Positions 1 to 11,200 of a DNA stretch of 64,000 bases are shown one piece after another. Source of the DNA: Dasyornis broadbenti (lineage: Eukaryota; Chordata; Aves; Passeriformes; Dasyornithidae); assembly GCA_013397935.1 (NCBI GenBank), contig VZRN01001112.1, positions 24,074-88,073 of the forward strand. Reading direction: 5' to 3'. Below the pieces are notes generated by a model. The model did no database searches. It worked only from the letters and a program-made list of their open reading frames with translations, and was not told the DNA's origin. The translations under genes and the position numbers were made by a program. How positions within the stretch are numbered: position 1 is the stretch's first letter; the number at the start of each line of letters is the position of its first letter.

Positions 1-232
1 AAAAGAAAAAAAAAAAGGGAAAAAAGGGAAAAATAAGCAAAAAAAAAGCAGAAAAAAAGCCAAGTGGCTGCCAGAGCCCTGATCCCTTCTGAGCCCAGAT
101 TCCTCCCAAGCTCTGAGCCCTTCCTGGGCCCTGTTCCCTTCCGAGCCCCTCCAAGCCCCCGTGCAGCATGCAGGTATAATAGAGTTCTGCTTTGTCTTAA
201 TACCTGTTTCTTTTTTCTTTTTCCTCATCTGG

Positions 233-238
233 TTTATT
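233..238 (-). terminator. Poly(A) signal AATAAA, distal STK11 candidate
   Basis: The minus strand reads AAAATAAACC in an AT-rich context with T-rich sequence upstream. It is placed to end the longest STK11 mRNA. The signal is seen; its use is inferred. Confidence 0.45.
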
Positions 239-1284
239 TTAACACATCACGATGTGTAGGAATCTCTAAATATACCGCAAATATAAACAAAACAAAACAA
301 AACAAAAAAAAAAAAACCAAAAAAAGAGGAAAATATATAATATATAACAGTAGTCTAAAACTTTCCTTGCACGGCAATGGCTTTGCACGACTCTACACGG
401 CCGGGGGGGGCCCGGCAGGGGGGAGGAGGAGGGTCCCACCCCCCAACCCCTCGTCCCACCCTTCCCATCGCAAAATTAAAAACAGAATCAGTGTCTTGAT
501 TGGCAAAGAGTGATTGGGGGGAGGGGGGCAGCGTCCTGGCAGCCGCAGAGTTCAACTTCCAGATGTCCGGTGAGGGAGGTCCGGTCACTGCAGCTTCGTG
601 TCCTGGCGCTGGCCGGAGTGGGGGGCGCAGGGAGGGAAGGGGGGCTCCTTGGTTGGTTTCCTCTGGTTTCCTTTTGGATTGCAAGCACAGTCCAGTCCCA
701 GGAGAGAGGCAGAGCTGGGGCAAGGAGGGGGACGCAGGCTGGCCCGGGCCCGGGGACGCTGTTGGGAGAACAGAGAGAGAAGGGGCTAGAGAGGGCAGGG
801 GGTGCCCAATTTGGGGTGCTGGCTCTGCTCCCGACTGTGGACAGGTCACACCCTGCACCGGGGCTTCCTCTGGCACCCTGGGATGGGAGCGAGGGGCCCG
901 GGATCCCTGCGCTGTCCCTGGAAGGTTTTGGGGGCTCACACGGCACATGGTCCCTCAGCCAGGTGAGCCCAGACCTACCCAAAGCAAAACCCCAAGGAGG
1001 AAACATCACCAAGGAATGCCATTATGCCAAGGAGGGGAGCATTCCCTTCCTTCCCAAGGTTTCTAGGCTAAGGTGGGGGGAGTGACCCAGTCAGGCTCAG
1101 GAGCACGCAGGGACCTTCCCCTTCCAGCAGCAGCCGAGCGGGAAGGGGCAGAAGGGGCAGCAGGTCCGGGGAGCCCCATCCCAGGCTCCGGCTGCACCGA
1201 CTCCCCGCAGGTGACTCACTGCCCCCATGAATTAAAGATGGAGCTGCCACGGGCCTCTGACAGCTGCAGGGGGAGGATCCGGCT

Positions 1285-1290
1285 TTTATT
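1285..1290 (-). terminator. Poly(A) signal AATAAA, proximal minus-strand candidate
   Basis: The minus strand reads CGAAATAAAAGCC, about 700 bases beyond the STK11 stop and 12 bases after the TGA of a GPI-tail-like reading frame. It could end a short STK11 3' UTR or another transcript. Confidence 0.45.
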
Positions 1291-1301
1291 TCGGGCTTTT
1301 T

Positions 1302-1456
1302 TCACACCACAAAGCTGGTCGTGATCCAGGAGATAACAGAGCTCAGCCCCAGCAGCGCCGTGACGAGCATGAGGCCGGGGGCGGATGAGGCTGAACATGA
1401 GTCACTGCTGGCTCCGTTATGAATGAGGGGTGGGAAGGAGGGGACAGGGCTTGGAG
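1302..1456 (-). CDS. Candidate terminal exon with GPI-anchor-like tail, unrecognised
   Basis: On the minus strand a frame opens after a pyrimidine-rich acceptor (ttcctccccag, AG at 1457-1458). It runs through SSDSCSASSAPG, then a hydrophobic stretch GLMLVTALLGLSSVISW, and ends SFVV-TGA. Small residues followed by a hydrophobic C-terminus is the layout of a GPI-anchor signal. AATAAA follows within 12 bases. No upstream exon has been identified and the family is not recognised. It may be a chance frame inside the STK11 3' UTR. Confidence 0.25.
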
Positions 1457-1994
1457 CTGGGGAGGAAGGAGCCGGAAGGAGGGGGGGAAGCAGGGAGTGG
1501 GCTCAGCTTTCCCTGGAAGGAGCAGCGGCTTGGGCCTGGCCGTGGGTGACACGGCCACCTCCTGGGCTGGGGGCAGGTCCCATGGGGGCCCCTCTGGGGA
1601 CATCCTGGAGCTCAGTATCTCACTGCAGCCCAGCTCCCCAAATCTGGAGGGTAGTGAGGCTGGGAGTGGAGCACGAGGTGCCAGAAAAATGGCGTGTCAT
1701 GACACAGCCTGGCCATGACAGCAGCTCTCCCATGACAGGGCAGCATCTTGCAAGGGGAGAACAGGCAACAGCCAGGGGGGCAGAGCAGGGCATGGGGGGT
1801 CTCCCCTGGGCTCTGCACCCCCAGAACCACAGGGGATCCAGGCCTTGGGTATCAAGACTCTGCAGAGGGATGCTCAGCACCCAGACTATAAAATACCCAA
1901 CTCCCTCCCGCTGTCCATGGCTGGGGCAGGCTCAGATGTCCCCCCTGTCCCTCGGGCAGCCCCTCAAGGTGCCCCAGCAGTACCTGGGCAGAGC

Positions 1995-2203
1995 TCACTG
2001 CTGCTTGCAGGTGGAGAGCTTGCGGATCTTGCTGCTGGCAGAGCAGGCCTTGCGGGAGGGGTTGGAGGAGGCGCTGGCCCGGCGCTCGCCCTTGGCCCTG
2101 GTGCTCAGCTGCCCCGGCTCCGTCCCGTTCATGCACACGGCCTTGGGCAGCCCCTTGCCGCGGCTCTGCCCGTTCTGCCCGGCCTCCTCCTCAGGCACCT
2201 GTC
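1995..2203 (-). CDS. STK11: STK11 exon 9 (residues 372-440 and stop)
   Basis: 209 nt. The acceptor is cccttgcag. It encodes QVPEEEAGQNGQ, LPKAVCMNGTE and a C-terminus KACSASSKIRKLSTCKQQ followed by TGA. The CKQQ box is the known farnesylation site, and RKLS keeps the RSK/PKA-type phosphorylation site of mammalian LKB1. Eleven bases after the stop there is a possible donor (CCCAG|gtactg), consistent with a spliced 3' UTR as in mammals; it was not proven. Confidence 0.98.
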
Positions 2204-5200
2204 CTGCAAGGGAACGGTCACAGTGAGGAGATGGCAGCAGCCCCTCAAAGAACATCCCCTTCCCAGCACCCAGGGCAGATCCTGCTCCTGCAGGAAACCT
2301 GAACCTGTTCCTGTGCCTTCGAGGAGCACAGGGGAGGGATCCTGAACCGGGGATGTGCAAGGCTGAGAGCCTGAGACTGCACCTCAGTCCCTGCTCTCCC
2401 TGAGGACTGGTTCGACCCCTGTTCCTCCAGCACCCGGGCATGGCTGGTGCAGACCGTGAGGACGGTGGGTCCTCTCCTCCCTGAACCCCAAGCCCTCAGG
2501 CAGCAGCCTGCCTCCTCCTCTGCAGGAGGGAATGCAGGTCTCAGCCCCAGGCACCAACTTTGGGCTACCCAGGGGCTGGGTGTGTTTGCAGAATGGGGCA
2601 GCGCCGAGGCTCAGATGTGTCACTGTCCCCTGAGCGGACACCCCGATGGGTGTCATCAGCCCCTGTCCCTCCTCAGCTCCCTGTGACTCAGCAGAGCAGG
2701 TGAAGAGCCATTTCCAGAAACATCTCCCTCTGCCATGGCCGAAGCTTGGGTCCTATCCCTTCACCCGGGGAGTGACGGAGGGATGTGGCTGCAGAGCATC
2801 CCGGGATGCCTTCACCAGGAACACGGCGCAGCCCCCAGCCCAACGCGGGGCTGAGGAGAGGCTTTGTCAGGCTCCCCCCCACCGGATCCAGCCAAGGTAA
2901 TTTCCTTCCAGCAGGAACGTCACGCTCCAGGGCCCTTCAGTTATGACTCAGAGGTTTGAGTGGAAGCAAAGGCTGTAAGACGATTATGTATAATTTTCTT
3001 TAAAGGATGCTCAATCCTTTCTCCGCCAAGGCCGGGCAGGACGTCAGCTCCGCTTGCGCCAACGATCACCCCACTGCTGGGAGCTGGGGGGGAACACACA
3101 GGGGTACTGGGAGAGCTGCTTCTCCTCTGGGGGAGCACAGTGGGGGTCTCACCTCGGACCCCTGGGCATTGCCACATCTCCCCTGGCACTGCTGTGGGTC
3201 TGCCAGAGATGGGGATGGAGGGAGGGATGTACCCCAGGTTACACGTGCAGTCGATTCCCTCCTGGATCTCCCCTTGCATCCCTCCTGATGCGAGTGTTGT
3301 CACAGGTCCCAGTCACTGGCTTGTGGCCGCTTACCTGAGCGCTGCTGCCACGGGAAGGGACAGGGACTGACTGGTGAGGGACAGCTCCTGGCTCTGGGCA
3401 CCCAACCCTGGCACCCGTAGTGCCCAGCCTGGCACCCCAGAGCAGCACAGCTCTGGCCCGGCTCAGCACAAGGGTGGGGGTGCTCTGGCCCCCCAGGGGA
3501 CACAGTGGGTGTCCCGGGCGTGTGGCAGTGCCTGGAGCACTCTGGCACAGCAGGAGGCTCAGGAGCACAAAGCTCATGGCCCTGCTCTCGACCCCAGCAG
3601 AGCCCAACCCCTCTGGAGGGGCGATGGCTGCAAAGGGCTCAGGAGCCCAAGCTCTAGAACAGGGGGACACCGCAGCCCCAGAGCCCCCAGCGATGGGGCT
3701 CCCTCGGGGGCTGGCACGGCTCAGGCTGCAACCCCAGCACAGCCCAGCCCAGCTCAGCTCAGCTGCAGCACCCCCAGAGCTCCAGGTTTTTCCTCCCATC
3801 CCTCCATCCCACCGGCACGACTGCAGAGCCTCAAACAACCCCATTCAGAGCAAAGCTGAACACTTCTCCTTCCCCTCCCTCGGCTGAACTCGGGCCAAGT
3901 CAATTAACATTTCTGACTGGGGAGGGAAAAAAGAATCTATCCAAACAGCTCATTTGTCTTTTGTGTGACTCTTCCCTCCTCCCCTCCTTCCCTGCTTCAA
4001 AAGCACAGTCCCGGGAGTCTATTATGGATACCAAGGAGGGAGGTGAATCGTGAGCTAATTTTACCTCCTTCACCAATGACAGTTGCTGACGTTCAAATTA
4101 ATGAAAATAAAAATTCAGCATGGGCTGAAGTCTTGGCAACTGCTGCCCCCGCGGAACCGCTGACCCAGCACTGAGTCTGCCCAAGCAGCTCCTGCCCACC
4201 TCACCCTCACCACGAGCAGGGCTAAAAATAAAATAAATAAAGGGAGGGCTGAGAGTGGAACCAGGAACGTGGCTGCTCATCCCTGCTCATCTCTGCCACC
4301 CCTCACATTCTTAATGGCTCCGCATCCAGCTCATTCAGGCACCAAAAAAGGTTTCAAAATAACACCGCAAAGAGGTTTTGAGTCGCTGTTTGTCAGACTG
4401 AGCACACAGGCACCACGAGCAGCCAGGAATGCACCTTCCCGAGCACCAGCCTTGGCTCAGAAGCTCCAGCTCTGGCTGTATTTTCCAGTCTCAGACTGAA
4501 AAACCCAGGAGCAGGTGCTGCAGGATGGGGCTGCAGCAGAGGAAGGGTTAATGTGGGACAGGAAAGAGCAGAGCTTGGCCTCTAGACCTGAGGCAACACA
4601 AAAGCACCGAGCAGGACCTGCTCACATCTCTTCACTGCACGCAGAGTGGGGAGAGGATTCTGCCTCCAGGCCACAGCCATTCTCTCCCTCCATCCTCTCC
4701 TCCATCCTTCCCTCGGATGGGATGTTTAACACCGATTGAACCAGGGGCTTGGAACATTTACATCTCCCCACAGAGCTGCATAAATCTTTAAATAACCCTT
4801 TAAAATTGAAAGCACTTCCTCAAAGCCCCTTCTTCCTCTGAAGAACACAGGATTTAATGAGGTTTCCTCTTTCCACCCCCTCCCGCCCCAAACCCAACAG
4901 CCACCCCCACCTATGAGTCACTCACACTCCTGCTCTGGCTGCCCAGCAGAGCCACGGCTGAACTGATCCCCCATGTACAAGGGGGCTTTTAATTTATATT
5001 TTAATATGGGATCACTGCTAGAAATGCATCACTGAGCAGGTTCAAAGGGATGCTGCAGGAAGGCCTGGGTGGAAAAATTCACATTTATTCCCTCTGCAGC
5101 TGCCCCCACATCTGCAGTGCCTCACAAACCCACTGAGGGCCTGTGCTGGGACCCTCCTCACCCTGCTCCTCCCACAAATGTGTTCCCAGTGCTGAGGGGA

Positions 5201-8200
5201 TTCCTGCCCACCACAAACGCTGCACACCCATCTCACCAGCCCCTCTCAGCTTTCAGGTCTCTAATCTCTCTGAAACCGCACAAATAACATAGAGAACATG
5301 GAAGATCTTCCAGTAATCTGCCTGTCATCTGCCATGACAGCTCTGATTTGGGTTTAAACGCTGATGTTTGCATGAGGAGGGTGAAATTCCTGGTGTCACT
5401 GCTCTGGAGGGGATTCCCAGCCTCAGGTATCTGCCTGCATGGGGCTGATCCTACTCGGCTGGGATGGACACAGAGCTGGGGAGCACTGCCATGGGCCAGG
5501 CTGGGACCAGGCTCCCTGCATGCAGAGGATCACCCAGGGGTGCCATGTACTCTCAAGACAGAGTAATTTCAGGGCTCTGCTCCCAAATAACTCTTTCTAG
5601 CAAAACTGGTCCAAAGAATTAAGTGTGCTGAACAGCAGAGTCCAGCAGCAGCTGCTCCTGCGAGAAGGGAGGAAGCTGGCACAGGGGTAGCACTGGGAGG
5701 GGCAGCCTGGTTGATCAAATCAAGGACTGAGGAAATCTGGAGCACCATGGCCCACTCACACCATTCCACAACCAACAGTCTGCTCTGCTGAAAGGATTAT
5801 TCAGACCTCGAGGCCTTTCCTGAAAAGCTTTGGACAGACAAAAAAATCCCAACCACTTCTCCCATACCTGGTACTGTGAAGTCCTGAGTGTAGATGATAT
5901 CATCTTCAATGTCATACAAGTCATCATCCTCTTCCTCATTGTAGCCATGCAGATCTTCCAGGTAAGGCACCGCCGTCATGCTCCTCCACCTGTCCTTCGT
6001 CTCGGGGCTGGGAGGGATGGGCACCAGCGCCTCTGCCTGAGCGTGTTTCTTCCTAAACCAGCTGCAAAGAGCCCAAAGGCAGAGCTGGGTCAGTGCACAA
6101 GGCATGCAGGAGTCCTCCACGCCGAGATGGCCCCAGCCCACCCCAGTATTCCGAACTGGGAGCTCCACCCACGGCAGGGCAGGAGGAAGCAAAAGGTCTG
6201 GCCAGGTGTCAGAGTCTGCTGCAGGACACACTGGGAATGAGACAGGAACAGAGCTGCAGGCACAGAGGGCAGCTCAGGGCCTGCACACGCAGCTCAGGAG
6301 CGTTGTCCCCATCACCAACTCCAGCACAAACTACCTGAAAGTCAAAACACATCAGCAGAGCTGCCAGAGCTCCTGTTTTATTATCCAAGCAAGCAGCACA
6401 GAAGGAACTTCTCCCATCCTGAGGCTGATCCAGCCCAACAGACACAAGTTTGCAGGGTCCCAGCCCGAGGAGAGGGGCAGCTACTGCAGCAGTTTCCTCT
6501 AAAAGCCAGTTTGCACCAAGGCCACAGCAGAAACTTCTGCTTTATCTTTTTATCCCCACTCTGTCTCAAGGGACTCCTATCACCACCAAAGCCCGTGCTG
6601 CCATCTGGCCAGGAAAGGATATCGGCTCCGAAAGCTGTTCTTAATCAGATCAGGAATCCAGCAGGCTGCTTCCCAGCAGCATCCCAGAGCCAGATGGGAT
6701 AAACCTCTTAGATTTTCATCGTACTCCCCTAGCAGAGCTCCGACTCCAGACTGTCTGGGACATCTCCCAGTGCTGCATGTGGGCACCCAAAGTTTCCTGG
6801 AAGTGCTGCTGGAGCCTCCACAGTCCCAGTGAGCCCCTAAATGTGGGTGGGAGCAGAGGCTCCTCCAGACCCAGGTCCCTCTAACACACCTTTCCAGCCC
6901 ACACAAGCCTGATGGGACACAAGTGCATCCCACCCTGCAGTTGGCATCCTGAAACTCCTGGCCTCCAACCACGGAGGAGGGCCTGAGCCAGCCCAAGAGC
7001 TCTCACCAACCTGAGCCATCTGGTTTTTATCACCCCAGTTCCAAATTCCTTTCAGGAAGGAAGGCTGAAGGCACCTCCTGCGCAGAGCTGTAATTATCAT
7101 TTTGTTCTAGTCTTACACTGCTTTGACAGTCAGCCTTAAAAAAAAAGTGGGATCCTAACAAAACTATCAGGAAAAGCGAAGAGTGAGGAGATAAACAAAT
7201 GGAAATGCAGCTACTGGGACAAATCAGGCAGGATTCAAGGGAGGGGTGAACTCTCATCCAGAAACTGCTTCACCATCAGCATCTTTAAACTGTTTTCTCT
7301 GCAGCAATGGAGTTTTAGAGCCAGGCAGCTCCTTGTCTGCAGGGAGGATGGCGTTGACTGGGGAGAGGGACAGGAACTGATGCAGATCTCAGCTGACAAG
7401 TGTCACCTCTGGTCCCTGAAGTGGCACTACAGGAGTTAAGCAAAGCCCATCCCAGCTGCTGGAGTGGCAGGAAGGGAGTGGGACCAGCATAACTTGATTC
7501 TGGCCAAAGGCTCCTCACAGATCCCACGGATGGCTTCCTCGGTGACGTGCGTGGCACACGGCTCCCCTAATCCGATCAATCCATTTCCCTTCCTCGGAGA
7601 CTGCGTTCATCGAGGAAGCGACTGCCAAGACAGCAAATCCAGCCTGGGCTGATCCGGCCTGGCAGGATCAGCAGCACAGGGGCAGAGGAGCCACCAGCCA
7701 CCAGCTGGTTTTGCCAGAGGCACTGGCGCTTGAGGGATCCAAACTCAGCAGCAGAGACCTCAGGAGAAGGGAATATCCAGGACAAATGAGATCAGAGTGA
7801 CTGCTGTTATAAGAAGAATTTTAAAGGGAAAAAGCCTGGAAGTCTACAGCAAGTGGTGTTTTTATTTTGCTGTATTTTAGCTCTGCCTCACTCTTCCCTC
7901 CTGTCCTACTTACCAGGAGAGTAAAAATAGGTTTTTATTAGCAGCAGAAACCTGAATCACTGTACTCCAGTCATTATGTTTCCATCCTCCGGGAGGTGAT
8001 TTCAAACACTTGCATATGCATATATGGTAATGAGGATAGAGAGTGAGAAGAGAAATCCATTGAAGTTCTAAGAAAAATCAAAGACCTCTTGGAAGGAGCC
8101 TCGAGCAAGTCTGTATGGAGTAGTGGAGTATTTCCTGGCAAGGATTTTCCAGCAGGGACAGACAGTCCGCTTTCTGAGCTGGTGCTGGAGGTTGTCAGCA

Positions 8201-11200
8201 AAGATTTGCTCTTCAGCTGAGGACCACCGGCTCCAGGAACACTCTCATGTGCCTCAGGAAGCTGCTGCCTGAGCCAGAAAGCACCTCCTGGTAAGCAGTG
8301 GCCATGAAATAAAGTCCCTCCTCACCCTGTCCTCACTACCACCCAAAACACGGAGCCCTGTTGATGAGTTCCCTGTTCCACCAGTTATTCCCAGTTTCAG
8401 GAATGTTCTCTGAGCCATCTGCACTGTCACACACAGTTACCTGGTGCTTGTGGTGGCTGCTTTAACCCTGAGAGGGAAGAAAATATTTTGGATATCTCAG
8501 AAGCGCCCCTCGTGCAGAACATCCCCTGCAAGAGGCAGATTCCTCTCTGGTCTCTGTTTCAAAGAGCTGGGAGTGGCTTACAAACGCTTCAGAGTGAAGG
8601 CAGCAGTGGTAAGAGATTATTTCTTCCTATTCCACAAGCTCATTGAGGCGCCTGCAAAGCTCAGAACCCCCAGCCAGCAGCGGCACAAGCGTTAATTGTG
8701 ATCCTGCCAGGCAGAAGTGGTGCCCAGACGGCTGCTGTCAGCCACAGGGAGATAAGACAGCAAGGGTCAAGGACTGAAGGGAAAGAGGAATCTGGGTTGC
8801 CCAGTGCTTAATGAGCTTGTCTGCTTTGCAGCTCCCAAGCTCAGATCTCCCATCACAAGTCCTCCCTCTGCTCTTTTCAAGTCCTGGTATAAGCAAGGTT
8901 AAAATAAGAATCTTGTAAGCACAGCTGCAGCTTTCCAACACTCCCAGCTATTCACTTCCCATTTGGGTCACAAACATTGCAGTTGGCTTGGTTTGCACAG
9001 GGATGGTTTTCTCTGAGAGCAAATGCCAAGCTGCAGATCCCTGCCCTGCGAGCCAGGGTCAGGACGAGCGATTCTCCACCTCCTGTGATGCCATGTAAGG
9101 GCTTCGAGCTCCCTGGAAGGTCACTGTCACCGCAAGCAGCAACTAACAGGGTTCCAGTTTAGCTCAGCTCCCTCACAGGCAATCGTGGAAGGCACACAAT
9201 GTCCCAGGGAAAGGCAACACATGCCAGCAGTGTCCCTGCAATCACCGCTCTGGCTCTTGTTGGACCAAGAGATGTCCAACCTCTTCAGTCAGGTTCAGAA
9301 AAAACAAAAGTATGAATACAGCAGTTTCCCTCAGCTGTTGGTGGGACCAAAGGTGACAGTGATGGCTCAGACTCCTACAAGGGGTTCAGGACATTCAGTC
9401 CTTTAACTTGGCATGTTACAAAACTGATTTGCAGAATGTGGGTAAAAGAAGGAACGCTCCCTTCCGTATGCTGCCAGAAAACAGGAAGAGTGAGCCAGGT
9501 GCCTCAGGAAGGAAGAAGAATGCTTCTTTGTGTCCTGCTGAGGGGAGATCACTGCCTGGCACAATGGAAAAGGGATGGGGAAAATCCGTAAGTGCGCAGG
9601 CAGCAGCAGAGGATCAGAGAAAACCCTCTGCTTCTCTCAAACACAAGCACGGAAGTTCAGGAGCAAAGTCCCTGCAAAGGAGCCCTCAGCTGCACCACAC
9701 GCAGATTTCCAAGGGGTTTGGTACCCGGCTTTGAACAGCAGAGCATTCCAGAGCCATGCCCCAAACCCCACAGGTGCTGGCCGAGGCAGTGCAGCAGCTC
9801 CAGGAGGACACCCCAGCCCTGCAGGTTAATTTGCACCTCCACTAATAAAAGGTGGAAGTGCCTCCCCTCTCGTGCTACGAACTCCTGCAATCGGATCTGC
9901 GCCTGAACAAATTAAGTGTGACACTTGTGGAGAGGGAAGGGAAGATGGTTGTCTTGGAAACAAGGGACAGAGGTAGAATTCTGCATCCACTTCATCACTT
10001 TAAGTGCTGCAGCAGGTCAGTGAATTAGTAGCAAAATGCAGTGCACGAGCAGGAAGCCCTTCAGCAAAAGCACGGGGCAGAGGGGAGGTGGTGGATAATC
10101 CATAGGGAGCAGCTTGGAACTCCCTGGCTCTTGGCAGCTTTTCCTCCCTGCGCTACATCCCAGGAGCACCAAATATTCACGGAGTTGAGCTATGAGTACT
10201 AGTTTTCCACAGAATATCATCCCACTCGGCTCTTTCCAGGGAAAGCACGTTTCCAGGATCTTCCACTGCTATTCAGGGGTCGGCTTCCGGCAGTTCCTAA
10301 GCTCTGAGATGACAGGCTGGGAGAAGTTTAACTCATTTCCATTTCCAACTCCAGGTCTGCTCTGCACGGACTGGGTTGAACAGAGCAGCATTTTGCTTTG
10401 TCCCGCTCCAGGAAAACTGCAGAGACAGGAGTTTGAGGCAGTTCAGCTGCAGGAGTGAGGAGAGAGGAAGGCAGCTGGCAGGGATGAAACTCAGCAGACT
10501 CTTCCTCCAGCATTCCTCTGCTGCTGCAGGAGGAAAAGCATTTGGAATAGCTGACAGGAATAATGGAAGGAATGGCTGGATTAGCATTGCTGGGCTGCCT
10601 GGATGCCTTCCCTGCCTCCTGCAGCTCTGCTCCCTGCGGAGGAGCACTCTGTGCTCCCGTGGTGCTTTCTCAGTGCCCCTGAGCCACTGATTTTATCCCT
10701 GATCCCACTGCAGGAGCCTTCACATTTTATGGAAGGTGAAGTGGGGAAGGATGGATCCTGCAAACCCCACTCTGTTGCGCTTCCCTCGGGATCACCCTTC
10801 CCACAGGACAGGGGAACAGGGCCCCTTCCCACCATCCTGACACGAGCCTGGCCCAGAAGCCTCAGTGAAAATCCCTGCCCGGGGCCCAGGGGCTGCTCCT
10901 GCTGATTTCAGAGCACTTTGATGATCCTGACTGTCCACATGAGTGAGTCCTCAGGAACAGCAGCTCAAAGACATAAAAGGAGACTTCCAGCAGCACGGAA
11001 AGGCACGGGGTGATTCTGGTTTGAGCCGGGATCCATCCCAGCAGGGCAGCCCGGGGAGGTTGCTTGATGTTTCTCTGATTTAGTTCCTGTCCTTAGCACA
11101 TGCTTTTGAGGGGAGGAGTGTAGAGAATCCCACAATCATTAATGACTTACTCCCCACAACATATGAAATCTAAGGATTCTAGAAATCAAACCTCTCCTTA

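Larger units (their letters stand above)
210..1984 (-). other. STK11: Probable 3' UTR / downstream region of STK11
   Basis: This follows the STK11 stop. It has two AATAAA signals on the minus strand, at 1285-1290 and 233-238; the second lies in an AT-rich, UTR-like stretch with runs of T and TTTTG repeats. A possible 3' UTR intron donor lies at 1983/1984. Exact exon borders cannot be set without transcripts. In human, CBARP converges on STK11 from the other side. No CBARP coding exon was recognised here, though the plus-strand A-rich start of the window could belong to its 3' region. Confidence 0.45.

Noticed and set aside
64..513. 149-codon frame at the left edge
   Set aside because: Ends in Lys/Asn-rich translation of A-runs; the area looks like UTR, and no CBARP coding exon could be recognised.
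5830..6240. 136-codon plus-strand frame
   Set aside because: A shadow antisense to STK11 exon 8.
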